From JABDEZ01 sp965276955 (GTDB lineage: Bacteria > Bacteroidota > Bacteroidia > Chitinophagales > Chitinophagaceae), in contig CBDIBP010000013.1 of the NCBI GenBank assembly GCA_965276955.1, positions 1 through 64,000 on the forward strand: DNA of 64,000 nucleotides, given 5' to 3'. The stretch's first letter is position 1; every line of letters begins with the position of its first letter. The translations under genes and the position numbers were made by a program. The notes under the pieces were generated by a model. That model made no database searches. It was given only the letters and a program-made list of their open reading frames with translations, and was not told the DNA's origin. Below, in pieces: positions 9,492 to 18,478 of this stretch.

Positions 9492-10529
9492 ATGAACTAT
9501 AAGTACAAAATTGTTGCATTGCTCTGCATACTTTGCCTGGTAGGCACCACTGCTTTCGGCAGGAATAAAAGGATAGTGGTAGACCCAAGTGGCAATGGGG
9601 ATTTTAAAACTATACAGGCGGCGATAAATAGCCTACCAGATTCGGCAGAAAAGCCAACTGTGATCTTTATAAAAAAAGGTATTTATAAAGAAAAAGTATA
9701 CATAGAAAAGAGCAACATTATTTTTGAAGGAGAGGATGAAGAGGGTACAGTAATTACACAGGCTGTGGCCCGTGAAGAATGGTTGTGCGACCATCCCAGT
9801 GACTGGGGGTGTGCTACTGTGAACATCAACGGCAACGATATTACATTGAAGAACCTGACCATTACTAATAGTTATGGTTTTGAGATAACAGAAGACCGGA
9901 TGGTGAATTGCACCAATGATACGAGCGCTACGCACCAGAAGCTAATAAAAAAGAACGGACACCAAATGGCATTGCGTACTATAAAGGCTACTCGTATGAA
10001 GGCCATTCATTGCCACTTTAAGAGTATGACAGGAGATACTGTGAGCCCGTGGAATGTAACGGACGGGCTGTTCTATTTTAGAGATTGTTTTATGGAAGGT
10101 GGTGTTGACTTTTATTGTCCGCGAGGATGGGCCTATGCAGAGCACTGCCGGTTTTTGACGCACATGGGCGAGGCTACTATATGGCACGACGGATCGGCAG
10201 TAGAAGATAGTAAAACAGTACTAAAAGACTGTACTTTTGAAGGGTATGATGGCTTTAAACTCGGCAGGTATCATCGCGATGCACAGTTCTATTTACTGAA
10301 CTGCACATTTGCAGATAATATGGCCGACCAGGATATATACAGGAAGGTGGTAACTACCAATGTAATAAAATGGGGACACAGGGTGTATTATTACAATTGC
10401 CACAGGAAGGGTGGACATGATTTTAGCTGGATGGGTAATAACCTGGAAAAAGCTAAGGGAAGCCCTGCGGCTGATATAATAACTACCAAGTGGGTATTTG
10501 GCGGCAGATGGAATAACCTGGGCGAATAG
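9492..10529 (+). CDS. Pectinesterase (pectin methylesterase, CE8)
   Basis: This predicted secreted enzyme demethylates pectin so that lyases and hydrolases can act. A signal peptide (MNYKYKIVALLCILCLVG to about AFG) precedes a right-handed beta-helix of normal length (345 residues in total). Family motifs present are GDFKTIQAAI, KKGIYKEKV, HQMALRT (equivalent to QAVAL), GGVDFYCPRG (the catalytic Asp of VDF) and KLGRYHRD (the LGRP-type Arg). The usual QDT motif reads GDT, so the catalytic Asp stays but its neighbouring Gln is replaced. It begins 6 bases after the GH105-type gene and lies 22 bases before kduD, which fits co-transcription. Periplasmic or extracellular location is inferred from the signal peptide. 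Confidence 0.9.
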   Translation: MNYKYKIVALLCILCLVGTTAFGRNKRIVVDPSGNGDFKTIQAAINSLPDSAEKPTVIFIKKGIYKEKVYIEKSNIIFEGEDEEGTVITQAVAREEWLCDHPSDWGCATVNINGNDITLKNLTITNSYGFEITEDRMVNCTNDTSATHQKLIKKNGHQMALRTIKATRMKAIHCHFKSMTGDTVSPWNVTDGLFYFRDCFMEGGVDFYCPRGWAYAEHCRFLTHMGEATIWHDGSAVEDSKTVLKDCTFEGYDGFKLGRYHRDAQFYLLNCTFADNMADQDIYRKVVTTNVIKWGHRVYYYNCHRKGGHDFSWMGNNLEKAKGSPAADIITTKWVFGGRWNNLGE

Positions 10530-10551
10530 ACCATAGTAAACGATACGATAA

Positions 10552-11328
10552 ATGGGAGTAACAGTAATTGAAATGTTTAGCCTGGAGCGTAAGACAGCGC
10601 TGGTGACCGGGGGCAATAAAGGTATAGGTATGGGCATGGCCATAGGTCTTGCTGAGGCAGGTGCAGATATCATTGTTATTTCAGCCACTGTAGAACTGCA
10701 TGGTAGCGAGATAGAGGTTGCCGTGCGCGCACTGGGTCGCAAGTTCACTGCCTATCAGGTTGATCTATCGGATAGGGACGCTATATATAATTTTCTAAAA
10801 GAATTGTTTGCTGTGCATCCACGCATAGATATACTGGTAAACAATGCTGGTACCATAATGCGCAAGCCAGCTGCTGAGCATCCCGATGAGTTTTGGGATA
10901 AGGTAATGGCCATAAACCTGGATGCGCCTTTTATACTGGCAAGAGAAATAGGGGGCCATATGCTGGCACAAGGCGCGGGCAAGATCATTTTCACGTGCTC
11001 ACTGCTGAGTTTTCAGGGTGGTATAAATGTGCCGGGATATGCGGCAAGCAAAGGGGCACTGGCCAGCCTGGTAAAGGCACTGGCCAATGAATGGGCATCG
11101 AAAGGTATAAATGTGACCGGCATAGCGCCGGGATATATAGCTACAGACAATACAGAAGCGCTGCGCAACGATGAAGTGCGCAGCCGATCGATACTGGAGC
11201 GTATACCAGCAGGTAGGTGGGGCGAGCCTGAAGATTTTAAGGGGCCGATCGTGCTATTAGCATCAGAAGCTGGAAAATATATAAATGGTACTATCCTCAC
11301 CGTAGATGGAGGATGGATGGGCCGCTAA
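10552..11328 (+). CDS. kduD: 2-dehydro-3-deoxy-D-gluconate 5-dehydrogenase
   Basis: A short-chain dehydrogenase that reduces 2,5-diketo-3-deoxygluconate to 2-keto-3-deoxygluconate with NAD(P)H in uronate catabolism. The 258-residue protein shows the cofactor loop TGGNKGIGMGMA, the NNAG motif (LVNNAGTIMRKPAAEH), the catalytic Ser in FTCSLLSFQGG and the YAASK Tyr-Lys pair, and ends VDGGWMGR as KduD does. FTCSLLSFQGG and GYIATDNTEALR are KduD hallmarks that separate it from general SDR enzymes. An alternative ATG at 10573 (MFSLERKTA) also fits family N-termini. It is followed 12 bases later by kduI, which makes its substrate, so the two steps are encoded together. Confidence 0.93.
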   Translation: MGVTVIEMFSLERKTALVTGGNKGIGMGMAIGLAEAGADIIVISATVELHGSEIEVAVRALGRKFTAYQVDLSDRDAIYNFLKELFAVHPRIDILVNNAGTIMRKPAAEHPDEFWDKVMAINLDAPFILAREIGGHMLAQGAGKIIFTCSLLSFQGGINVPGYAASKGALASLVKALANEWASKGINVTGIAPGYIATDNTEALRNDEVRSRSILERIPAGRWGEPEDFKGPIVLLASEAGKYINGTILTVDGGWMGR

Positions 11329-11340
11329 AAAGAAATAAAT

Positions 11341-12171
11341 ATGCAAGTAAGATTTGAACATAGTCCGGCAGAGGTAAGCAAAATGGATACACAGCAATTG
11401 CGTGCTGCTTTTTTAATAGATGACCTTGTGCGTGCAGACTATTTACATACGGTTTATACACACTATGACCGCATCATTATTAGTGGTGTAAAGCCAGTGG
11501 AAGAAGCTGTAGTACTTGAGAATATTGCAGAGCTGCGTTCGGAATTTTTCCTGGAGCGCAGGGAAATGGGTATCATAAATGTAGGTGGAAGCGGTACTGT
11601 TGAAGCCAATGGTGTGGCATACGAACTGGAAAAGCTGAGTTGCCTGTATGTGAGCAGGGGAACTAAAGAAGTTCGCTTTTTGAGTAAAGATGCAAATGAT
11701 CCTGCATCATATTTCATCATGTCGACACTGGCACATGCCAGCTACCCTACAAGGGTAATGCACAAAGAAGAAGCAGCGCCAATAGCGCTGGGTGGGGTAG
11801 AGACCGCTAATAAAAGAACTGTGTATAAATACATACACCTGGATGGGATACGCAGTTGCCAGCTGGTGATGGGCCTGACGGTGCTGGAGAAAGGCAGCGT
11901 ATGGAACTCTGTGCCGCCGCACACGCATACCCGCCGTACGGAAGTGTATTTTTACTTCGACCTGCCTGAAGACCAGCGACTGTTCCACTACATGGGGCAG
12001 CCGCAGGAAACGCGGCATATAGTAATGAAAAATAACGAAGCTGTTGTATCGCCGCCATGGTCGGTACATTTTGGCAGTGGCACGAGCAATTATGGGTTCA
12101 TATGGGGTATGGCTGGTGAGAACCAGGTATACAGTGATATGGATGCAGCGCCAGTTGTTGAATTGTTGTAG
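11341..12171 (+). CDS. kduI: 5-dehydro-4-deoxy-D-glucuronate isomerase
   Basis: Converts 4-deoxy-L-threo-5-hexosulose uronate, the spontaneous product of unsaturated galacturonate, into 2,5-diketo-3-deoxygluconate. The 276-residue protein is full length and has the bicupin zinc site: HTHTRRTEVYFYF supplies two His and a Glu, and SPPWSVHFG supplies the third His. The N-terminus (FEHSPAEVSKMDTQQLR, FLIDDLVRADYLHTVYTHYDR) is typical. It is the last gene of the pectin block. kdgK, kdgA and a pectate lyase are not in the window and must be encoded elsewhere if the pathway is complete. Confidence 0.96.
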   Translation: MQVRFEHSPAEVSKMDTQQLRAAFLIDDLVRADYLHTVYTHYDRIIISGVKPVEEAVVLENIAELRSEFFLERREMGIINVGGSGTVEANGVAYELEKLSCLYVSRGTKEVRFLSKDANDPASYFIMSTLAHASYPTRVMHKEEAAPIALGGVETANKRTVYKYIHLDGIRSCQLVMGLTVLEKGSVWNSVPPHTHTRRTEVYFYFDLPEDQRLFHYMGQPQETRHIVMKNNEAVVSPPWSVHFGSGTSNYGFIWGMAGENQVYSDMDAAPVVELL

Positions 12172-12215
12172 CATATCCTATATTTGAGGCCTGTGGCCAA
12201 AAGCTTTTTAACTAT

Positions 12216-14330
12216 ATGGATAAAGTTTACGTTGGTTACCCGTATCCACTGGGCGCTACCTGGGATGGTGAGGGAGTAAATTTTGCATTGTATTCTTATC
12301 ACGCTACCAGTGTAGATCTTTGCCTGTTCAAAGATGCTGCAGATACTAAGGAATTTAAGGTCATCCCGCTGCAGGAGCGCACCAATAATATATGGCACGC
12401 ATACATACCGGACATGCAGCCAGGCCAGCTATACGGATATAGGGTACACGGCCCGTACCAGCCTTTACAGGGGCATAGATTCAACGCTAATAAGCTACTG
12501 CTCGATCCATACACCCGATCGATAGCCGGTAAGATAGTTTGGGATGATGCCGTGTATGGTTATGACCGCAGCAATGCTGATAAAGACCTGAGTTTTTGCG
12601 ATAGGGACAGCGCACCATTCATGCCAAAGTGTATGGTAGTGCATTCTGTGTTTGATTGGGGAGATGATAAACCCTTGCGCATCCCGTATAATAAAACAAT
12701 AATTTACGAAGCACATGTAAAAGGCTTTACAAAGCTGAACCCGCAGATACCAGAGGGCATACGCGGCACTTATGCGGCTATAGCACATCCTGCAACCATA
12801 GCTTATCTGCAACAAATGGGGGTAACGGCTATAGAGCTGATGCCTATACACAGTTTTGTGGACGACCACATACTGGAAGAAAAGGGTTTAGTAAATTATT
12901 GGGGATATAACAGTATAGGTTTTTTTGCACCTGATGCCCGGTATGCTACTGATAATAAGAATGGCAGTGAGATAAATGAGTTCAAGCAGATGGTGAAAGA
13001 CCTGCACAAAGCGGGGATAGAAGTGGTACTGGATGTAGTATACAACCATACTGCAGAAGGAAATGAACTTGGGCCTACACTATGCTACCGGGGTATAGAT
13101 AATGTGGGGTATTACCGACTGACCGATAATCGCCTTTATATGGACTATACAGGTACAGGCAATACGCTGAATGCTAACCTGCCCGGTGTGCTGCGGCTGA
13201 TAATGGACAGCCTGCGGTACTGGATAACAGAAATGCATGTGGATGGCTTTCGCTTTGACCTGGCGGCTACGCTGGCGCGGGAAGAACATGCGGTAGATAA
13301 GTTCAGCTCTTTTTTTGACATCATCAACCAAGACCCTTTCATATCGCAAGTTAAACTAATAGCAGAACCCTGGGATATAGGAGAGGGGGGATATAAGGTA
13401 GGCGAGTTCCCGGCTGGATGGACAGAATGGAATGGCAAGTACCGGGATGTAATGCGCGACTTCTGGCGCGGCGAAGATGTTGCGGTCTCTGAGTTTGCAG
13501 CAAGGTTCATGGGTTCTCCTGACCTGTACAAGAATGATAACAGACATCCCACAGCAAGTATCAATTTCATAACCGCACATGACGGGTTCACGCTGAACGA
13601 CCTGGTATCGTATAACAATAAACACAATGAGGCCAATGGCGAGGATAGCAGGGACGGTGAGAATTACAATCGGTCGTGCAACTATGGTGTGGAAGGGGAA
13701 ACAAGCAGTGAGCTGATAAAAGTGTTGCGGGACAGGCAGAAAAAAAATTTCCTGGTCACTTTATTCCTATCGCAAGGAGTGCCCATGCTGCTGGCCGGCG
13801 ATGAGACCGGGCGAACGCAAAAAGGTAATAACAACGCCTATAACCAGGATAATGAAATATCGTGGATGGAATGGACGGATATAGATAAAGAACTGCTTGA
13901 GTACACAAAAAAAGTGGTACAGTTAAGAAAAGGACACCCTGTATTTTCCCGGCAGGAGTGGTTCTTAGGTAAAAAAGCAGGGGAAGGCGACCATGACATC
14001 AATTGGTTCATGCCCGATGGCGCTGAGTGTACTATAGTGCAATGGTACAATGAGGCAAGATCATTTGCTGTTTATCTTAATGGCTATGGCATACACCTGC
14101 CTGGCCCACTTGGCGAACATGTGGTGGATGACAGTTTTTACATCATTTTTAATGCAGGCATTAAAGAGCTTTATTTTACAATTCCGCCTATTGTGGGAGG
14201 CGGGTGGACCAAGGTGCTTGATACCGGCACCTCTGTAAGCGATACCACTGAAATAAATGCGAATGGTAAGGTAATAGTGACCGGCCGCAGCGTAGTAGTG
14301 CTGCAACAACCGGTGGACAAACATATATAA
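12216..14330 (+). CDS. glgX: Glycogen debranching enzyme (isoamylase-type)
   Basis: A GH13 enzyme that hydrolyses alpha-1,6 branch points of glycogen. The 704-residue length is normal. An N-terminal CBM48-like domain (YVGYPYPLGATWDGEGVNF) is followed by the (beta/alpha)8 barrel with VVLDVVYNHTAEG, the nucleophile Asp in VDGFRFDLAATL, the acid/base Glu in KLIAEPWDIG and the third carboxylate in FITAHDGFTLNDL. A C-terminal beta-sandwich ends the protein. It begins 44 bases after kduI and malQ starts 1 base after its stop, so glgX-malQ is a tight pair for glycogen or maltodextrin turnover. Confidence 0.95.
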   Translation: MDKVYVGYPYPLGATWDGEGVNFALYSYHATSVDLCLFKDAADTKEFKVIPLQERTNNIWHAYIPDMQPGQLYGYRVHGPYQPLQGHRFNANKLLLDPYTRSIAGKIVWDDAVYGYDRSNADKDLSFCDRDSAPFMPKCMVVHSVFDWGDDKPLRIPYNKTIIYEAHVKGFTKLNPQIPEGIRGTYAAIAHPATIAYLQQMGVTAIELMPIHSFVDDHILEEKGLVNYWGYNSIGFFAPDARYATDNKNGSEINEFKQMVKDLHKAGIEVVLDVVYNHTAEGNELGPTLCYRGIDNVGYYRLTDNRLYMDYTGTGNTLNANLPGVLRLIMDSLRYWITEMHVDGFRFDLAATLAREEHAVDKFSSFFDIINQDPFISQVKLIAEPWDIGEGGYKVGEFPAGWTEWNGKYRDVMRDFWRGEDVAVSEFAARFMGSPDLYKNDNRHPTASINFITAHDGFTLNDLVSYNNKHNEANGEDSRDGENYNRSCNYGVEGETSSELIKVLRDRQKKNFLVTLFLSQGVPMLLAGDETGRTQKGNNNAYNQDNEISWMEWTDIDKELLEYTKKVVQLRKGHPVFSRQEWFLGKKAGEGDHDINWFMPDGAECTIVQWYNEARSFAVYLNGYGIHLPGPLGEHVVDDSFYIIFNAGIKELYFTIPPIVGGGWTKVLDTGTSVSDTTEINANGKVIVTGRSVVVLQQPVDKHI

Positions 14331-14331
14331 A

Positions 14332-15837
14332 ATGACGAACGAGAGAGGCGCAGGTATATTACTGGCTATTACTTCGCTACCATCGGCATATGGCGTTGGC
14401 GACCTGGGGCCGTGCGCCAGGGAGTTTGCAGACCAGCTGGGGGTAGCAAAACAGAAATACTGGCAGGTTTTGCCAGTAAACCCAATATCAGCCACCAATG
14501 GTTATTCGCCTTACAGCTCAATATCTGGTATGGCGGGCAATACACTATTGATAAGTCCTGATGAATTGGTTAGGGAAGGATTGCTGACTGCTGCAGATAT
14601 AAAAGATCACCAGCAGGCATCAACAGCAAAAGCAGACTACGCTACAGCTGAACAAATAAAGGACAGACTCTCTGATATTGCCTTTCAACATTTTTTAGAT
14701 AATGAATATGAACGACCTGATGAGACGTTCAACAGTTTTTGCGAGCGCGAAAGTTACTGGCTGGATGACTTTGCGTGGTTCAGTGTGCTGAAGGACCAGC
14801 ACGATGGGCATGCCTGGTACCAATGGCCTATACTGTACAAAAATAGAGATACGGCCACACTACAGTTATTTGAGGAAAGCAATCGCAAGGCCATAAAAAA
14901 GGTAAAGTGGTTGCAGTATATTTTTTTTCAGCAATGGTATGGACTGAAACAATATTGTAACAGCCATGGCGTGCAACTATTTGGTGATCTGCCATTTTAT
15001 GTGAGTTATGATTCGGCAGATGTATGGGCCAACCGTCAATTCTTTGCCCTTGATGAAACGGGTGAAATACTTGGTGTAGCGGGTGTACCTCCTGATTATT
15101 TTAGCGAAGATGGGCAATTGTGGGGTATGCCGGTATATAACTGGGATCGGCTTAAAGACACTGGGTATGCCTGGTGGGTGCAACGCCTGAGAAAGAACAT
15201 GGAATTGTTCGACGTATTGCGGCTGGATCATTTCAGGGCTTTTGATGAATACTGGGAAATAGAAGCCGGGGCGACAAGTGCAAAGGCTGGGAAATGGATG
15301 CCTGGGCCGGGAGCTGATCTTTTTAAAGCTATAAAGGACGAAATAGGTGGCTTACCCTTCGTAGCAGAAGACCTGGGCGATAAAATGCGATCCGTTTTTG
15401 AGTTCAGGGATAAATTAGGATTGCCGGGGATGAAGATATTGTTGTTTGCCTTTGGGGATGACGTTGGCGGTTGCGTATATGCGCCGCATAATTTCCCCGC
15501 CAACTGCATTTGCTACACCGGCACGCATGATAATAATACCGCAGTAGGCTGGTATCGCCAGGATGCAGATGAGCGAACAAAAAATAGTTTAAATGAGTAC
15601 ACCGGTAGCACCGTTGATGAAACTAACGTGCATATAGTGCTGACCAGACTTGCGTATGCCAGCGTGGCCAATACGGTGATAGTACCTATGCAGGATATAC
15701 TGGGGCTTGATGAGCAGGACCGAATGAACACACCCGCGACAATAATAAACAACTGGGAATGGCGCATGACGAGGGGACAGATGACCAACGATATAGCTAC
15801 ACAACTGGCCACATGGGTAGACCTATATGGGCGCTAA
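14332..15837 (+). CDS. malQ: 4-alpha-glucanotransferase (amylomaltase)
   Basis: A GH77 enzyme that transfers maltosyl units between alpha-1,4-glucans and releases glucose. The 501-residue protein has the standard opening AGILLAITSLPSAYGVGDLG, the substrate loop WQVLPVNPISATNGYSPYS, the nucleophile in DVLRLDHFRAFDEYW, the acid/base Glu in FVAEDLGDK and the Asp of YTGTHDNNT. It is the short bacterial form without extra starch-binding domains. It acts on linear dextrins freed by GlgX encoded directly upstream. Its last 4 bases overlap the end of the convergent membrane-protein gene. Confidence 0.96.
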   Translation: MTNERGAGILLAITSLPSAYGVGDLGPCAREFADQLGVAKQKYWQVLPVNPISATNGYSPYSSISGMAGNTLLISPDELVREGLLTAADIKDHQQASTAKADYATAEQIKDRLSDIAFQHFLDNEYERPDETFNSFCERESYWLDDFAWFSVLKDQHDGHAWYQWPILYKNRDTATLQLFEESNRKAIKKVKWLQYIFFQQWYGLKQYCNSHGVQLFGDLPFYVSYDSADVWANRQFFALDETGEILGVAGVPPDYFSEDGQLWGMPVYNWDRLKDTGYAWWVQRLRKNMELFDVLRLDHFRAFDEYWEIEAGATSAKAGKWMPGPGADLFKAIKDEIGGLPFVAEDLGDKMRSVFEFRDKLGLPGMKILLFAFGDDVGGCVYAPHNFPANCICYTGTHDNNTAVGWYRQDADERTKNSLNEYTGSTVDETNVHIVLTRLAYASVANTVIVPMQDILGLDEQDRMNTPATIINNWEWRMTRGQMTNDIATQLATWVDLYGR

Positions 15838-16994
15838 ATATAGCTGAGCCACCATTTTTTATGTGTCATTTTTATATGCATGAACCACCTGCACGGGTAG
15901 TAAAGGATGGCTATTACGATCGCCCAAGCCAAATAAACGTAACGTAATGGCAGACCTTTATGAGCTATGATATCGTAAGTGCCAATGATACCAGGTATTG
16001 CACCGCCCTGCATCAGCATACCAACTAATATAGCCAGGCTATGGATGATGTAGATATGCAGGATATAGTAGAACATAGGTACACGACCATAGACCGAAAA
16101 GAACCTTGCAATGCCACCCCGAAAGCGCTCCAACAACGGCATCAATGTGATAGCCGGGCCAATGGTCATGAGCAGGTAGAGCAGGGAAGGTGGATATTTT
16201 TGACATTTGATGAAAGAAAGTATAGTATTTGTAATGTTGCCCTGCGGTTGCCATGGGAACGGGTCGCCATACAAATTACTAAAACGCAGTACAATGAACG
16301 AACATGTGGCAGTGAGGCCTATACCTAACAGATATTTGTTACGTTGCTGTACCTCCTTTTTTAAAATGCTGCCGAAGCAGTATCCTATGGCCATTACTCC
16401 GGGCCAGGGTATAATAGGGTAAAAGACAAAAAAGTCGCTGTTGCCATTATATTTCACATCGTTCTGCACATGCAACAAGTCCCACAAAGGCGCTTCTGCA
16501 CCGAAACGTGAATCCGGTATAGCATCAAGCAGGTTGTGCCCACAGATGATAATGAGGGCTATGATGGTTATGACACGCAATGGCAAGTATATCAATGCAG
16601 ACAGGCAGATCATACTGCAGCCTATAGCCCATATCACTTGCACGAAAAGGTGCTGGTAATCCACATTGAATGTCCATCCGAACCGTATTATGGTAAATTC
16701 CAGAATAATAAGCCATATACCTCTTTTGAGCAGCAGGAGTGAAGCATCGTTCTTGCTTTTACCATTACCCATAGACAAAAAAACACTCGTTCCCGAAAGG
16801 AAAACGAATACGGGTGCGCAAAAATGGGTGATCCACCTGGTAAGGAATAGCCCCGTGCTTACATGCCCAATATCCAGAGCATCGCCATGGAAACCGGAAA
16901 CAAAATCGCGGGTATGGTCAAGCGCCATTATGATCATGATGATACCGCGAAGGATATCTACAGAGGCTATTCGTTTGTTTGTGGTGTTGGTCAC
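15834..16994 (-). CDS. DUF1624 / HGSNAT-like multi-pass membrane protein
   Basis: A 386-residue integral membrane protein with about ten hydrophobic helices. The N-terminal signature RIASVDILRGIIMIIMALDHTRD and the following helix THFCAPVFVFLSGTSVFL match the acyltransferase-related heparan-alpha-glucosaminide N-acetyltransferase/DUF1624 superfamily. The conserved Asp-His pair (ALDHTRD) is the putative catalytic site in that superfamily. Periplasmic acyl transfer to a glycan is a reasonable guess, but the substrate is unknown. It is monocistronic, convergent with malQ and divergent from purB. Confidence 0.75.
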   Translation of the reverse strand: MTNTTNKRIASVDILRGIIMIIMALDHTRDFVSGFHGDALDIGHVSTGLFLTRWITHFCAPVFVFLSGTSVFLSMGNGKSKNDASLLLLKRGIWLIILEFTIIRFGWTFNVDYQHLFVQVIWAIGCSMICLSALIYLPLRVITIIALIIICGHNLLDAIPDSRFGAEAPLWDLLHVQNDVKYNGNSDFFVFYPIIPWPGVMAIGYCFGSILKKEVQQRNKYLLGIGLTATCSFIVLRFSNLYGDPFPWQPQGNITNTILSFIKCQKYPPSLLYLLMTIGPAITLMPLLERFRGGIARFFSVYGRVPMFYYILHIYIIHSLAILVGMLMQGGAIPGIIGTYDIIAHKGLPLRYVYLAWAIVIAILYYPCRWFMHIKMTHKKWWLSYI

Positions 16995-17084
16995 GGTATC
17001 ACTTATTACCCTGAAAAATTAGCAGCATTTTTTGAGACCTCATAATATTTTTAAATAAACAAAATAAGTGTTGCGTCTATTAAA

Positions 17085-17115
17085 TTGCTATTTGTAGCCT
17101 TGCCTGTTATCTTTG
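17085..17115 (+). promoter_or_regulatory. Predicted promoter of purB (leaderless)
   Basis: TATCTTTG at 17108-17115 matches the Bacteroidota -7 element TAnnTTTG. A TTG at 17085-17087 lies 20 bases upstream as a possible -33 element, and a TTTG at 17091 is closer than usual. With the normal 5-7 base spacing, transcription would begin at or within a base or two of the purB ATG at 17120, giving a leaderless mRNA. Confidence 0.55.
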
Positions 17116-17119
17116 CGGT

Positions 17120-18466
17120 ATGGAATTAAATGCGCTTACAGCGGTCAGCCCTATAGATGGCCGGTACCGCAGCCAGGTGGCACCACTGGCGGCTTACTTT
17201 TCAGAGTTCGGATTGATAAAATACCGTGTACAGGTAGAAGTGGAATACTTCCTTTACCTGGCGGGACATAAGATATTTTCTCTGCCTGCTAAGGTAAAGC
17301 CTGCTAAACTGAGGGCCATATATGAGCAGTTTACTGAAGAGGATGCACAAGCTATAAAGAAAATAGAGCGTACTACCAATCATGATGTAAAAGCGGTAGA
17401 ATACTTCCTGAAAGATAAACTTGCTGCGCTTGGGGCAGGTGATAGTGTAGAGTGGATACATTTCGGTCTTACATCGCAAGATATAAACAATACTGCTATA
17501 CCACTACTGTGGAAAGATGCAGTGGAACAGCAATACCTGCCTGCCCTGCACAATATGATATTGCAGTTGCGCAAAATGGCAAAGGATTGGAAGTTGATAA
17601 CCATACTGGCGCGCACCCACGGTCAACCAGCATCGCCTACACAACTGGGTAAGGAAATAATGGTGTTCGTAGAGCGGCTGGAAGGGCAGATAAAATTGTT
17701 ATCACACGTGCCTTACGCTGCTAAATTTGGCGGGGCTACCGGCAATTTCAATGCACACCAGGTAGCATTCCCAAAGAAAAACTGGGTAGCGTTTGGAAAT
17801 GAGTTCGTGAGCAGCCTGGGGTTGGAGCGCATGCAGTTCACCACCCAGATAGAGCATTATGATAATCTTGCAGCACAGTTCGATGCGCTAAAACGTATCA
17901 ATACGATATTAATAGACTTTTGCAGAGATATATGGACCTATATATCTATGGAGTATTTCAAGCAGAAGGTAAAGGAAGGTGAAGTGGGCTCTTCGGCCAT
18001 GCCACATAAAGTGAACCCTATAGATTTTGAGAACGCGGAAGGCAACCTGGGTATAGCTAATGCGCTATACGAGCATTTATCGGCCAAGCTGCCTATAAGC
18101 CGCCTGCAGCGCGACCTTACAGATAGTACGGTGCTCCGCAACATAGGTGTGCCTATGGCACATGGTTTCCTGGCCATACGCAGTATAGAAAAGGGGCTTG
18201 GTAAATTGTTACTGAACAAAAGCAAGATGGAAGAGGACCTGGAGCACAACTGGGCCGTGGTAGCAGAAGCCATACAAACCGTGCTGCGCAGGGAAAATTA
18301 TCCGAAGCCATATGAAGCGCTCAAAGAACTGACAAGGGGGAAGACGGGTATCACAAAAGATGACATACACGTTTTTGTTGATGGGCTTGATGTGAAACAA
18401 GCGGTGAAAAAAGAGCTTAAAGCTATTACACCACACAACTATTCGGGGGTGCATTTTGACTATTAA
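17120..18466 (+). CDS. purB: Adenylosuccinate lyase
   Basis: Cleaves SAICAR and adenylosuccinate with release of fumarate in purine synthesis. The 448-residue protein starts with ALTAVSPIDGRYRSQVAPL and has the fumarase/lyase superfamily loop GSSAMPHKVNPIDFENAEGN, TSQDINNTA and ARTHGQPASPTQLGKE, all strongly conserved in PurB. Length and motif spacing match the E. coli-type enzyme. A promoter lies so close to the start that the mRNA may be leaderless. The methyltransferase gene follows after 12 bases and is probably co-transcribed. Confidence 0.97.
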   Translation: MELNALTAVSPIDGRYRSQVAPLAAYFSEFGLIKYRVQVEVEYFLYLAGHKIFSLPAKVKPAKLRAIYEQFTEEDAQAIKKIERTTNHDVKAVEYFLKDKLAALGAGDSVEWIHFGLTSQDINNTAIPLLWKDAVEQQYLPALHNMILQLRKMAKDWKLITILARTHGQPASPTQLGKEIMVFVERLEGQIKLLSHVPYAAKFGGATGNFNAHQVAFPKKNWVAFGNEFVSSLGLERMQFTTQIEHYDNLAAQFDALKRINTILIDFCRDIWTYISMEYFKQKVKEGEVGSSAMPHKVNPIDFENAEGNLGIANALYEHLSAKLPISRLQRDLTDSTVLRNIGVPMAHGFLAIRSIEKGLGKLLLNKSKMEEDLEHNWAVVAEAIQTVLRRENYPKPYEALKELTRGKTGITKDDIHVFVDGLDVKQAVKKELKAITPHNYSGVHFDY

Positions 18467-18478
18467 TTCATTGATACG

